A stretch of DNA of 64,000 nt from Bursaphelenchus xylophilus (GCA_904066235.2 CAJFCV020000003.1:10478001-10542000), one strand, 5' to 3'; counted from the stretch's first letter, positions 1 through 12,233 are shown. Notes: a model not told the origin generated them from the sequence alone. Numbers and translations: made by a program.

Positions 1-777
1 ACGAGATAATCAGAGCAACAAAGACCCCTACTATTTACTACAGACCAAAAAAATCTCAAAATCCCCATACCTGTATGACAAATCGGCCGACCGCGGAATT
101 GGCGCCATTTTGAATTACAGTATCCCCTTTCTGAAGTTTCACAAAGTCATGGAGCATTCTGTAGGCCGTCGGAGGGTTGACTTGGAACGTTGATGCGTGT
201 ATATGATTCAACTTTGGGTCCAATGGGAACATTTCATCTTCACCATGAATTGAGTGGGTGCGCCAGGTTCCCAGGCCGGATTGTGATGGTATAACAAGGT
301 CTCCGGGTTTGAAAACAGAAACTTTGGGGCCAACCTAAAGTAGCAAACTTTTAAAAACATATTTATCACTTCTTTTCAATTTTAAATTTACTCAATTTGA
401 GTCCCACCACGAAAACCTGAGCATCCAAGAAACCCTTAAATTCACGGTCAAATTCAAAGCCTAGTAATTTTACGACCTTTTTACAGCCTCACCTTCTCAA
501 CCGTAGCACTTCCTTCGTTTCCAGCGATCGCCGGAAGCTTCGGTTTTACCGGATATACACCTTGAAGTTGATTGATGTCGGCCGGGTTGACTGGCGCGGC
601 ATTCCACCGGATTTGCACTTCATTAGGCCCTAGGCTATCTGGGAGTTCAAATTCTTGTAGTTTGACGACCTCTGCGGGATCTCCATAGCCTTCGTAGACC
701 AATTTCTTGGCCGTCAAAGATCTGGTCGATAACAATATTCTACCGGAAAAGCGCTGTTTACAGATGTTTCTGATCAT
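1..777 (-). CDS. MECR: Mitochondrial trans-2-enoyl-CoA/ACP reductase, 5' part only
   Basis: Minus strand, cut by the left window edge. Two exons fit: 777-493 (95 codons) and 334-71 (88 codons), joined in phase 0 by GTGAGG...TTTAG; a donor GTATGG follows at 70. The product has a basic, Ser/Arg-rich N-terminus (residues 1-20) suited to mitochondrial import. Then come the GroES-like part of the MDR fold (AAPVNPADINQLQGVYP) and the start of the cofactor domain (VNPPTAYRML, GDTVIQNGANSAVG). These are hallmark stretches of the MECR branch of quinone-oxidoreductase-like proteins, which perform the last reduction in mitochondrial fatty-acid synthesis using NADPH (family knowledge). I start at 777 because an upstream in-frame Met at 894 would put non-targeting sequence in front and lies beyond a likely acceptor at 808-807. 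The catalytic C-terminal half is outside the window. Confidence 0.9.
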
Positions 778-956
778 TATTGAGCTTTGGCAAGTCTTTT
801 TATACTCTAAACATCCCAAAAATATAGTGAAATCAATAAAAAATTGACAAATTTGACAACTTTGCCTAGTACAATATTGGGGATGCAACCTCAATCAAGG
901 TCTTTGTTTGATAAATAACACGTTTATTTATATGCTTGAACAAAGTTAATTTAAGA
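778..956 (-). promoter_or_regulatory. Short intercistronic region with poly(A) signal and trans-splice acceptor
   Basis: Between the SR gene stop (957) and the MECR start (777) on the same strand lie only 179 bases. They hold an AATAAA on the minus strand (928-923), then about 115 bases further a TTTAG acceptor (AG at 808-807), 29 bases before the MECR ATG. This spacing is what nematode operons show between the 3' end of one gene and the spliced-leader acceptor of the next. The operon reading is inference; the motifs are directly visible. Confidence 0.55.
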
Positions 957-2913
957 TCATTTGGCGAGGCTGGCCTTCTCCAGGAGTCTTCGGCGGAGCT
1001 CGGCTTCCTCTTCTTCGAGGCTGGTCGGAGAGCTTTTTCGCTCTTTTTTCGACTTTTTCGGAGTTGGGGAGCGACTGGAGTGCTTGCTTTTCTTACTCTG
1101 CAACAAAATACATCATAATTACAACAAAAAATCAAACTTTTTATATAAAATTTTAGTAAAATCAATCAAAATTTTCAATAAATACCTAAAATCACAGCAA
1201 ATTTTTCAAAAAATCTCAAACTTTGAGATAATACAGAAGGTATACTAATTATAAATTTATTAACTCACCTTTTTAGGACTCTTTGATCGACTTCTCTTCT
1301 TTTCCTTGCGTTCTTTATCCCTATCCTTATCTTTTGATGAGTTCTTTGAGGATTTTCGCTCGTCCTTTTCACTAGAACGATCCTTTCTATCTCGGTCTCT
1401 ATCCCTTTCTGAATCCCGATCTCTGTCTCCATCTCGATCTCGTCTTCTGTCTCTATCCCTATCAGAACGGTCGCGGGATCGACTTCTTCTCCTTCTCGGT
1501 GACCTAAAGTAATATAATTAAAATCAACCCATCCTTTCCAAATTCTCACCGGCTTTTTCTGTCACGATCACCCTCTCGGCTTCTTCTTGGACTTCGTTCT
1601 CGCTCCCGGTCTCTGGAGCGTCTGGGACTTCGCGAAGACCTTCTTCTTGGTGATGGGGACCGTCTTTTGCTGCCGGAACGTCCGGATGCTGGGGAATAAC
1701 CTCTTCCTAAATACAGAATAACCAATAATAAGAAAAGTGCTTACCGATTTCAGCAGCTTCTCTGCCCTCATTTTGTCGAATTGCTTCTTCGACCTCTTCC
1801 AAGGCTTGATTTGCCGTTTTTTGCTTGGGTTTTATAATCGCAACTCTCGAATGTTGAATTCTAAAAGGCAAAAGACTTATTACACCTGCTACAAACTATA
1901 CTCAACAATAAATCCATAAAAAATCCCAAAAACAAACTAAAATTATCTTACTTTAGAGCTCTGCCGTTGTAGTCAATCCCATTATTCTGCAAGGCCAACG
2001 GTACCGACGATTGTTTGCTGAATTCCACATAGGCATAGGAGCAGGCTAAAGCATCGTTCTCCTGAGTCATTCGGAGATACATTACCTCTCCGATACAGGC
2101 ATTTAGGAAGGCCATCAACTTCTCTCCATCGCATCCCTTTTCCAAATTCCCAATGTAGACAGTTCGTCGAATTTCTTCGACTTTTCCCGGCTCCGTGTCA
2201 ACCGGGAGAGGTGGATAGGCCGGTAGACCAAGCGACGATAGTGTGGGATCATTTGTATAGAGCTGAAAAAAGAAGAGAATTATGTTATCCATGAGAAAGT
2301 TTGATGATAAAACAATGTATTCTATAGTTTCTTTTTCGCTAGTAGAGATCATAAAACACCCAGTGAGCTCCGTGCAGATAGAAACCGTAAACAACTTGCA
2401 GAAAATTCCCCACAATTCCCGTGGTATTAAACTTGATGCCTAAAAATCAAAGAAAACACAAAAACAAACTTTCTTACCATTTCTTCGTCCCCATTCCTTT
2501 GCACCGAATTCGTAACACTAGGAGGAAGCTGTCTTTGACCAGGTAAGGACGGTCCGGTCCTCAAAGCCGTCTCTTCATCAGGAATTTTATCTAAAATATG
2601 GTCAAGAAACATTTCCTTTGCTTACTGCTCGGCGCCGGCACACAAACCAACGCTCGGTCAATGAAAACCGTGTTTGTCAAGTGCTGGCCAACTTCCACAC
2701 AAGAATCCCGATCATACTTGACGAAAGCAAACTTCTCCGTGTGGCTTCCTTCCGATGGGTACACCTAAAAAACAATCTCAAAAAAAAAACAGAAAAACTC
2801 ACCGCAAACTCGACAATCCTGCCAATATACGAGAACAAGGTGTTGATCTGCTCCTTGGTGGCACTTGGGGAGATGTTGCTGACCTGAAGAACGCAAACTT
2901 CCGTTTCAGACAT
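957..2913 (-). CDS. rsp-7: SR-type splicing regulator, SREK1 / RSP-7 family
   Basis: Eight exons on the minus strand: 2913-2803, 2764-2626, 2590-2478, 2262-1952, 1860-1745, 1706-1550, 1503-1269 and 1097-957; all phases close, giving 440 residues. Residues 1-80 form an RNA-recognition motif (VLQVSNISPSATKEQINTLF, then FAFVKY and QHLTNTVFIDRALV). The IPDEE segment follows, as in SREK1. A second RRM-like domain (RRTVYIGNLEKG ... YAYVEF) spans about 150-215. The C-terminal half is an Arg/Ser, Arg/Asp and Lys-rich RS domain ending in an acidic, coiled-looking tail (EEEEAELRRRLLEKA). Such proteins act in the nucleus on splice-site choice. An exon-like piece near 2440-2397 breaks the alignment between RRM and linker and was left out. 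A TTCAG acceptor lies 5' of the ATG. Divergent from ABCA gene A, 402 bp away. Confidence 0.88.
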
Positions 2914-3315
2914 GGTTTATATTATTAATCCATACGAGGCTCTGAAGAGGGGTGTAAATAACAATTTAATCGTCAACTTACACTGTAAAAGTTGTATTTC
3001 TAGTATCAAACAGACCTACTTGGAACAGACGAAAAAAGAAACGCGCGAAAAATATTTTTTTTCGACGAAAAGAAAAGGAGGTCGTTTTATACGATGAAAG
3101 ATGTTTGAAAGATAGTATTCGGCCAAATAAATGTCTGTGAGACAATGTGGATGATTTTTAAATTTTCAATAAATTTGCATAGGACAGTAATGCTTGTTCA
3201 AAAAATTTTCTGGACACAAAAATTTAGAGACTTTATTCTTTCATTTCTCAACCCCAAATTTGTTGGTTGAATAGGCCGCTTCGATCCGAAAACCCAAGAA
3301 TTTTCTCTGTTCAAC
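2914..3315. promoter_or_regulatory. Shared divergent upstream region of the SR gene and ABCA gene A
   Basis: The 402 bases between two divergent start codons contain no long open frame. On the minus side a CCTCTTCAG acceptor lies near 2950, consistent with trans-splicing onto the SR-gene 5' UTR. Any bidirectional promoter must lie here or inside the flanking genes. No TATA-like box stands out. Confidence 0.4.
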
Positions 3316-6300
3316 ATGTCAACAGCTGCGCAGTTGAGGGCATTGATCATCAAGGACCTAGTGGTCACGAAACGAAGCAAGAAGAAGCTCCTCTGTGAAC
3401 TGGCGTTTCCTCTGTTCTTCTTGCCAATACTGATCGCTTTGGTCTTGCTCAGCCAAGCGGAGACCCCAAAAACAGTGTCAATCCCGACGCTGCCGAGCTT
3501 GGAGCCGCTTCCGGCAGTCTTGGTGGGGTAAGAATGCGTTGAGATCAACGTATTTGCGTTGAGCCGAGGATCTCCGGTATAACACATTTCATCGTATAAA
3601 ATGGGCCTTATTGATTTGTGGGCGCAGTTCGCGCACTGTCCTCTCTGGCCAGCTCTGGTCTTTGCGGAAATGGTCGATTATGTAAAAACCTGGCACTGAG
3701 TGCACTCCAAATTCAATCTCCAATTGGCCAAAGATCCTTTGTCTCTTTTCAGCGGCCTAAACCAGGACCAACTACGTCTGTTCAATGATTCCGCCGAATC
3801 AATTGGAATTCATCTTGTGGCAGCTACAGACGACGAGTACCCATACAGGACAATTAATTTTACTCGTTTTGATGTCGACTCTCGCCGATTCCAGTATCGT
3901 GTTGGCGGGGATTCCTTCGACCTGGGGGATTGGATTGAAAACGAGCCGTTCTTGGTTTCAGAAACTTCGTTAAAAAACACGGGATATCTCACTCATGCTG
4001 GTTTACAACAATACACAGTTGACGTGATCCTCCTCAAACTCATTGGAACCGATTACCGTGAAGCCAGAAAGGTTGGTCTTTATTTTTTCGATTTTTTGCA
4101 AATTTTATATTGCAATTGATGGATATTGAATGTTTAGGTGAATATCAACTTATTTCCTCAACAAGAGTATGTATCCGATCTGGTTACGGGCTTCATTCCG
4201 CTGATGTTTGTCCTGGTCGTTTTTTCGACATTGGTTCCGATGGCGTTGATTGTCAAGGATGTTATGCATGAAAAGGAGACCGAGATCAAGGTTTGTTCAA
4301 TTTTTTGATTGTGTTTTATGTTTAGACATACCTGCTGGTTATGGGAATGAGCAGAAGGAGTTACTACGCCTCTCACTTTATTTTTGGATTCTTGAAGATG
4401 GTTCTGATAATGATAATCCTCTCCATGCCAGTCGTCTACCTTCTAAAGGTAGTATAATATAAGTTTGGTCGATTTTTCCCCAATTTTTGGTCGAAAATTG
4501 ATGAATGTTGTTCTAGTCGACGGTCGGTGCCGCCTATATGGGATTGGTTATTATTTATTCCGCATTTTCGGTAGCGTTTGCCTTATTTTGCGCGACAATC
4601 TTCAAACGCTCATCTGTTGCGGTGGCGATCAATGTCATTGGGATTTTGGGCCTTTTATGTCTGGCAATCTTTCTCAGCAACAGGTTGAATTTGGTCGCGG
4701 CCTGCCTGTCGGCTCTCAGCCCGGTCTCCGCCCTTTCTTTTGGCGTCAGAGATTTGGAACTGCTGCAACGTTACGGTGGGTGTTATATAATGAAAAGATG
4801 ATATAAAACTCAATTTTTTGAAGAGTTGTAGCCAATTTCAGACTCATTATATGCCCTCGAACGAATCTCGTATGAATTCAACATAATCCATTCTTTGATT
4901 TTTTTAATTTTGGATACGATTATTTTGATTATCTTCACCTTGATGCTGGACGCCAACCTGGATAATGTTACGTTTGGAAATTTTTGGCAAATGATGAGGA
5001 GAAAGAGCGGAGAAGATGAGGCAACGGGATCGTCGAAGAAATCGATCAAGTTGAATACAAAAGATTTTGAACCAATCGAGGGAAGGACCAATAAACCGGA
5101 TGTGAAAGTAAGATGGTTTTGAGTGAAAATTATGGACGAAAACGGGTTTTTTCTTTTCATTTCATCATTATTAAGCTTGAAGGAGACGATTTATCCCCAT
5201 TCACAACGATTTTACTATAATTTTTACAGGTTGTCGGCCTTCAAAAGAAATGGGGGATCTCCAACAACTTTGCGGTAAAAAACGCAACTTTCCAAGCGTT
5301 TCGCGGCGAAATTACGGCACTTCTTGGACACAATGGAGCCGGAAAATCGACTACCTTCTCTTGTCTCACCGGATTTACCACTCCCACTGCGGGATCTATA
5401 ACTGTGAGCTGATTTCTATATTGCACTTGACCTCAAATGTAAAAGAATGAAAATTTTGATTTAGGTGTGCGATTCGGAAATTCCCGGTGAACTGGCTGAA
5501 GCAAGAAAGCATATTGGGTATTGCCCTCAAACAAATCCACTGTTTGACCGCCTCACCTGCATGGAACATCTGAAATTGTCCGCCCGACTCCGAGGAGTTT
5601 ATAACGGATCTGAGGAATGTCGAGAAATCTTGAGCAAGGTTGGATTGGAAGAATCGGAAGATGTTTTGGCCGCGAATCTGAGTGGGGGAATGAAGCGGAA
5701 GCTGTGCGTGGCAATGGCGCTAGTTGGCGAGAGCAGGGTTGTTCTTCTTGACGAACCGACCGCTGGAATGGATCCGACTGCCAGAAGACAAATTGGGGAT
5801 ATTTTGGAGAAATTCAAACAGGATCGGTGAGGAATTGACTTTTTTGTGTTGTTCTGATTTTTAGGCAGTCGATTACAAGATTTTTTTGAATTTTTCCGCC
5901 AAATTTGTGTTTCAAAGAGTAAAATCAAGTGGAAATAGTTGACGAATAGCATAATTGGTCGCTTACAGGACAATAATTTTGACCACGCACTACATGGACG
6001 AAGCCGATTCGCTCTCGGACCGCATTTTAATCATGGTCAAAGGCAAAGTCATCTGCTCGGGATCACCGGAATTTCTGAAAGCCCGGTTTGGAACTGGCTT
6101 CATTCTTACCATCACCCTCAAGCAGAATGTCGACATCAAGCAGAGCGCACAGAGGGCACTAGAATTGGTCAAAAAGTTTGCTCCACAAGCCAAATTCGAT
6201 GGAAATTTAATGTCCCAATTTCGAATCAATATTCCGCAAGGAAGCAGTACAAATTTCGCAAAAATGTTTGAGGAAATTGAGCAGGAACAGAATGAACTCG

Positions 6301-9300
6301 CGATTGATGCATTCGGGTTGTCCTTGAACACCCTGGAGCAGGTTTTTATAAGCGTCGGAGAAATGGCGGAGAAGAAAAGCAGCGATGAAGTGGCGGCCAA
6401 AATTACGGCCAATGCTGAAAAAATTGTGGAAGAGGATGGTAAGATTTAGACATTAGGTATGATTCATTAAAAAAATTTTGATTTAATGGCTGAAAATTGA
6501 AATTTAGAGGAGGACCGCAACCCGAGTTTCTGCCGTCAATTGGCTGCCCTGATCTGGCGCAACTTGCTTTACTTTTGTCGGAGCCCAATCCGATTACTTT
6601 CTCCATTTGTTTTGCTCTTCCTTGGATTCGGTTTGGTTTGGGGATGGCGCTCCAGAGGTAAGTTTCATACAATTTAAATTGTCTGAGATTAATTTATAGA
6701 CATAGCGAGATATTATGAGTAAATTTGGCGAGTTTAAAAGACGATTTTTGGCTCGCTGCGTCAGCCCGTAATGGACCCGGGACATAGGAAAAAATCGATT
6801 TTGAGTTTTTTACATAAAAATGACCATCGACATGTGCTAAGGAAAAGCGAACAACAGTTTTTCTCAATTCTGCCCGGAAGGCATAAATTTGCTTAAATTT
6901 GTCTTTTTTGGAATTTTCGGCCTGGTGACGTCATAGAAAAAGCAAATCACCCAAAATTTTGCTTGTGTACGTTTTCGACCTTTGGGAATTCATTTTTTTG
7001 AAAATTGAGTCTCTCAGATTACTGTAACATAGGCATATTGTAATCCGGTCGATAAAAATCGACCGTAACTCCTTCGTATCAAAAATCCCACAGGATTTTA
7101 TTGCAGATTCGGAATCAGCATAAAATTCTGCATATTATACACATAATGTGAGGTCATAACTCCAGGGGGGAGATCGCGTAGTATATTGGATTTTGGCAAA
7201 AATTACGTTTGAAAGGTCGCGGGTTCGATCCCCGCTTGGTGCAAATATTGAAAACACGGCGTAAATCGCGTTTAATGGACACCTAAGGGTTATATGAGAT
7301 ACACTAAGCAATTTTAAACATTAATGCTTATCTAATTGTGATTAAAACTGATTTTATATAATTTTTGGAGACTGAATATGCAAAAAATGAAATTGCTTCA
7401 AACCGCTTGAAATTGGCAACACTTATTCTAGGGTCAATTATAAGAAACTTTTGTGTTAACTTTTTTTGGCAGAGCACCGTACCATGGATTACTGTAGCAT
7501 TAACCGTGTCCTGATTAACTGCAATTTTCTTCAAAATTCTTGCATAAAATATTAAATCGTTTTAATTAGTCGTTTTAGACAGCGAAAAGATCCACTTTCT
7601 ATATATGAAAGAAAATTCGACCTTAATTGCAACGCGTCTTGATGTCATAATCAATTGGTGAAAGTGCGTCAAATAACTCGGCCATTCCAAACGGTACAGC
7701 CATAAAAATTTTTTTGTACACGAGAAAACCCTTTCTTAACCATTCTGAGAACAATGATGACAATCCGACTTTTATGCGCCATGTAGTACACGAAAAACCA
7801 AATCAGGTTTAATGTTACAGTAATCCATGATACGGTGATCCACCAAAAAAAGTTAACAGAAAAGTTTCTTACAATTGACCCTAGAATAAGTGTTGCCAAT
7901 TTCAAGCGGTTTGAAGCAGTTTCATTTTTTGCATATTCAGTCTCCAAAAATTATATAAAATCAGTTTTAATCGCAATTAGATAAGCATTAATGTTTAAAA
8001 TTGCTTCGTGTATCTCATATAACCCTTAGGTGTCTATTAAACGCGATTTCCGCCGTGTTTTCAATATTTGCACCAAGCGGGGATCGAACCCGCGACCTTT
8101 CAAACGTACTTTTTGCCAAAATCCAATATACTACGCGATCTCCCCCCTGGAGTTATGACCTCACATTATGTGTATAATATGCAGAATTTTATGCTGATTC
8201 CGAATCTGAAATAAAATCCTGTGGGATTTTTGATATGAAGGAGTTACGGTCGATTTTTATCGACCGGATTACAATATGCCTATGTTACAGTAATCTGATA
8301 GACTTAATTTTCAAAAAAATGAATTCCCAATGGTCGAAAACGTATACAAGCAAAATTTTGGGTGATTTGCTCTTTCTATGACGTCGCCAGGTCGAAAATT
8401 CCAAAAAAGACAAATTTAAGCAAATTTATGCCTTCCGGGCAGAATTAAGAAAAACTGTTGTTCGCTTTTCCTTAGCACATGTCGACGGTCATTTTTATGC
8501 AAAAAACTCAAAATCGATTTTTTCCTATGTCCACCGCTGACGCAGCGAGCCAAAAATCGTCTTTTAAGCGTCTAAATAATTGTCGAATTTTGCTTTTAGA
8601 TCCGAAACATTTGCATTCGTTTGGCCCGCTTCCCTACTCTCAAATTCTCACCGACTCTGAAGACGAACTAAAGGAAATGGTGGAGAAATCACTTCCGAAA
8701 ACCATCCTAACAGAGATGCCGTATGATTGGGAAATTTTCAAACAAAAACAATTTGAAATTCCGCCGATTTCCATTGGATACTTTAATCATTTCAAGCCAA
8801 ACGAAACGCATTTACTCTACAGCGCGACGCTGGTCAACGGTCAAAACCGAATTCTCAACATTTGGAGCAACTTGGCGTTTGGAAATGGGGAATTGAGTAG
8901 GTTTGGAAGGGAATTTTGGAATTTAATTTTTTATATTACACATGATGGATAAATACAAAAATATTTTTTTTTTTTTTTTTTTTTTTTGAATTTTTTTTTG
9001 AATTTTTCTTATTAAATCACATCTTTTAGCCAATATCGAGACCATAATTGATGCCGGAACCACCTCCTTGTTTGGTTCGCTGATTGAAATGATCCCTTTT
9101 ATGATTACCATATATGTTTTGGGCACGACAATGTCGTTGTTGCTGAACACGGTGATCACCGAAAGAGTGACAAAATTTAAACATCAGGTGGGTTGCTGCA
9201 GAATAAATGGTGTGGTAATTGTTTTTGGGGCCTGTAAAACAAAAAAAAAATTTAATTTTCGAGCAATTTTGTCATGGGTAATATAAAAAATTTTTTGTTA

Positions 9301-12233
9301 TTGTCATTTAAAGGGGGATTGATCTTAGAATGAGGTCAACAGTTAGAGAATATATGATTTTTGAGTGAGATTTCGTTAAAATCTTGGAACTTTTTGAACA
9401 AATTTGTCATGGATAATATAATTTCTATGCAATTTTAGCTCCGTTTGGCCTCCGTAAAGTGGCACACGTACTGGCTTGCCCAATTCATCCCAGAATTGGC
9501 GTACTTCTTTGTCCTGGCCATCGCTGTTTTTGCTTGTTTTGTCGTAACCGAGAAACAGGATTTCGCATGTAGCGCTTCGATTTTCCCATTATATATGCTG
9601 TATTTTACGGCCTCATCAATGGCAAATTACGTGTTCAGCTTTGCGTTTGATTCTCCGACAAAGGCGTCGGCTACAATGAACGCTTTCCACATCTTCATCC
9701 CGCTCGTGATCGGTATTGCGGATGTGATTGTGGTCAACATAATCTTCCCAATTACGAAAATTTCGACCTCTCCAGTGGAATACCAGGCTGTCATGGTATG
9801 TTGAATTGGGAAAGTGTGAGGGAATGGTTTAGAAAAAATGACAAATTTTGTATAAATTTACAGTGGCTGACCTGATCCGGTGGCAAAAACGTATCATTTT
9901 GTATCCGGGAAGTATCACAAATGTGGCAAGATGCCTCCCTCTCCAAGTGAAAAAACTCCGTTTTGAAGCGATTTTTTCACTTGGAGGGGGAGGTTTTGCT
10001 GCATTTTTTGATACTTCCCGGACGCAAAATGGTACGGTTTTTTTTTGAACAGGATCTCTCACCAATGGCATGTTCGACGGTTTAGAAATGTAGGTTCTGA
10101 AAAGTAGGAGGTTCTCGAATTGCGACGTCCGATTTGCTTCAAATTTTCCGAATACAGTGACGGACCTGTTGCAATGGCAAAAAACGTATCAGTTTGTATC
10201 CGGGAAGTATCAAAAAATGTGGCAAAATACCTCCCTCTCCAAGTGAAAAAAACTCTGTCTCGAAGCGCGAGCCCTTTCCCTCACAAAACGGGCTTTTGAA
10301 ATCGGCGTTTTTTCACTTGAAGAGGGAGGTATTTTGCTACATTTTTTGATGCTTCCCGGATGCAAAATGATACTTTTTTTTGCCGCTGGATAAAATGGTC
10401 TGTCACTGTAATTTGTATATAATACGTAGTCTAAAAATCAATTTTTTGTAGCATGTTCTTTCCGCTGTGTTTCCATCCGTCGCCCTCCTGAATATGCAAA
10501 GTGAATATAGCCGAGTATGCGATGCTGCGAAGTACAATTCGGCGCCTAAAGACACCAACGACAACCTGGATAGAACACTTAAGCCAGTGTATTACATGAC
10601 CGCAGGGACAATGTTTTACCTGACTTTACTGATCATCATCGAGTTGAAGGTGTTCAGAGCCATTGCAAAGAAAATTCATGTCATGAGATTCGGAAAAGTG
10701 AGTTGGTTTAGCATTTTGAAGTTTTGAATTTTTAGTTTGTTAGTCCAATAAGTCATGAAGAATCGGATGTCGCCAAGGAAAGAGAACGTGTCTCCAACAA
10801 AGATCATGAGGAACTAGCGTTGTTGGTTCAGAGTTTGTTCAAGTTTTATTCAAAAACGAAATGCGCGGTCAAGGATCTGACTTTTGGAATGGCCCCCAAC
10901 GAATGTTTTGGACTCTTGGGTAGGTTTTTTAGGTCTTGTTGTAAGGTAAAAGAGGTATATTTGCCTCTTAAAAGGGTGAAAAGTGAAATTTTTTGTATTG
11001 ATTTGGGTTAATTTCCTAATTTACCTCATTTTAGGTGTGAACGGAGCGGGCAAGACCACAACCTTTGATATGCTGACGAATCAGACCTACCCAACAAGTG
11101 GAGAAGCTTACATCTTAGGAATTGATGTGAGCCGCACCCCAGCCATCGGATATTGCCCACAATTTGACACCCTTTCCGGAATTTTAACTGGCCGTCAAAC
11201 CCTGCAATTGTTGGGGAAATTGAATGGATTTTCGAATGTAAATGAGCGAGTGGACTTGATATTGGAATGTGTGTTGCTGGAAGACAAACAGAATGAATTG
11301 GTGGATACGTACAGGCAAGTTGGAGGTGAAGATTTTTTTGGGAGGAGAGATTTTGATCTAAATTTGAGATTTTTTGGATTAACGGGAAATTTTTGACTTG
11401 ATCCTATTTTTCTCTAGTTTTCTGTAAGTTTCAGAATATAAAGACTGATGTGAATTCAGACCATATTTCCATTCGTGAGAGAAATTTTATATTGTTTTAG
11501 TGGAGGTCAGAAGCGCCGCCTCTCCATCGCCGCCTGCCTCATGTCCGGTTCCAAATTCCTGATCCTAGACGAGCCCACCGCCGGTGTAGACCCGGCCACC
11601 CGCCGCCACATCTGGGACCTTCTGATTGCAATGAGAAATCAGAATAAGGCCATTTTGTTGACCACCCACTCCATGGAAGAGTGTGAAGCACTGTGCACAC
11701 GGATCGGATTTTTGAGAGCGGGAAAGTTGCGTGGAGTCGGAACAAGTCAGCATCTCAAATCTCGATACGGCAACTCGTATATTTTGACGTTGGTTGTGAA
11801 GAATCCCGGAAAAGAAAACACCAGGTTGATTGATGAAGAAGTCAGAGAGAAATTTGATGTTCCCGCCACCGATTCGTCCCCAGAACAAGCGGCTCTCTCC
11901 TGGACAATCCCCAAGAAGGAAGGGGCGAAATGGAGTAGGATGTACGCAGAAGTGGAAAGATTTGTGGAGGAAGTGAATAAAAAACATCAGACGGAAGTGG
12001 TCACCGACTTTTATTTGATCCAAGACTCGTTGGAACAGGTGTTTACAAGGCTGGCAAATCAAGGAGACAATTCGGTGGAAAACGAAAACGATGCTGTAAG
12101 ATGACCGGAGAGCAGTTTTTAAGAGGAAAAATTGTTTTAGAGCATCAAGGAAGGACCTTCGAGCAAATCTGCCTCAAGCTCCGCCTCTAGTGCTCCGAGA
12201 AAAACGTCCAAAAACAGCTCTGCTGTCGCATAA
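3316..12233 (+). CDS. ABCA-family full transporter, paralogue A (CED-7/ABT-like)
   Basis: Eighteen exons: 3316-3527, 3753-4071, 4138-4290, 4326-4448, 4517-4775, 4842-5107, 5230-5403, 5465-5826, 5969-6438, 6508-6657, 8600-8896, 9030-9187, 9439-9795, 10452-10697, 10736-10919, 11035-11314, 11501-12095 and 12141-12233; 1565 residues, all phases consistent. Order: cytoplasmic N-terminus and TM1 (about residues 28-50), large extracellular loop, five further TM segments (about 190-380), NBD1 (Walker [10 protein letters not shown] near 477, LSGGM near 574, [11 protein letters not shown] near 596), TMD2 with its own exoloop, NBD2 (GVNGAGKTT near 1244, [26 protein letters not shown]), Ser-rich tail. 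ABCA proteins move lipids across membranes; CED-7 acts in corpse engulfment (family knowledge). The intron at 11315 is GC-AG (AG|GCAAGT). AATAAA at 12267. The 1.9-kb intron 10 holds a TTAA-flanked element; intron 13 holds two small TIR elements. Confidence 0.9.
7166..7243 (+). other. tRNA-like module in left arm of element copy 1
   Basis: The B box GGTTCGATCC (7222-7231) sits in a perfect five-pair T-arm (GCGGG/CCCGC) followed by a TGGTGCA end. An A-box-like GTAGTATATTGG lies about 40 bases upstream. Acceptor and anticodon stems do not pair well, so it is tRNA-derived rather than a working tRNA. Confidence 0.6.
8069..8147 (-). other. tRNA-like module in right arm of element copy 1
   Basis: This is the mirror image of the left-arm module, with its B box as the complement at 8081-8090. 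It faces the left-arm module, so polymerase III transcription from the two would converge. Confidence 0.6.
8963..8990. repeat. Poly-T tract in intron 11 of gene A
   Basis: A run of about 25 T bases lies within the 133-bp intron between exons 8600-8896 and 9030-9187. It is a simple repeat and likely length-variable. Confidence 0.9.
9861..10070. mobile_element. CAGTG-ended TA-flanked MITE (diverged copy)
   Basis: It begins TA|CAGTGGCTGACCTGATCC and ends in a degraded mirror copy near 10070, inside intron 13 of gene A. The body is a near-complete palindrome around the CCTCCCTCTCCAAGTG motif. TA duplication suggests the Tc1/mariner class. Other members: 10155, 22534, 30029, 31533 and 37146. Confidence 0.7.
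10155..10408. mobile_element. CAGTG-ended TA-flanked MITE
   Basis: TA|CAGTGACGGACC ... GGTCTGTCACTG|TA, 254 bp, in the same intron of gene A as the copy at 9861. It is a long palindrome with a short centre and no coding capacity. Confidence 0.85.

Larger units (their letters stand above)
6738..8563. mobile_element. TTAA-flanked giant inverted-repeat element, copy 1
   Basis: The element lies in intron 10 of gene A and is flanked by TTAA at 6734-6737 and 8564-8567. The ends are mirror images (AAGACGATTTTTGGCTC...). The two arms are complementary over roughly 750 bp each, around an asymmetric centre of about 280 bp (7510-7790). TTAA target duplication is typical of piggyBac-type and some Kolobok elements; I see no transposase, so it is non-autonomous. 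Each arm holds a tRNA-like module pointing to the centre (7166-7243 plus, 8069-8147 minus). A near-identical copy is at 27140-28964. Confidence 0.85.

Noticed and set aside
1306..1512. Ser/Leu-rich plus-strand open frame
   Set aside because: It is the antisense shadow of the RS domain exon of the SR gene.
2397..2440. Additional 44-nt exon of the SR gene between RRM1 linker and RRM2
   Set aside because: It has splice-like borders, but including it shifts the frame relative to the well-supported next exon; direct joining of 2478 to 2262 keeps phase and family alignment.
7669..8337. A 92-codon open frame (minus, 7947-7669) in palindrome copy 1, also open in copy 2 at 28337-28059, suggesting a conserved membrane peptide
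   Set aside because: The frame stays open in both copies, but most of the roughly dozen differences change amino acids and the copies are very young, so openness needs no selection. No homologue or start context.
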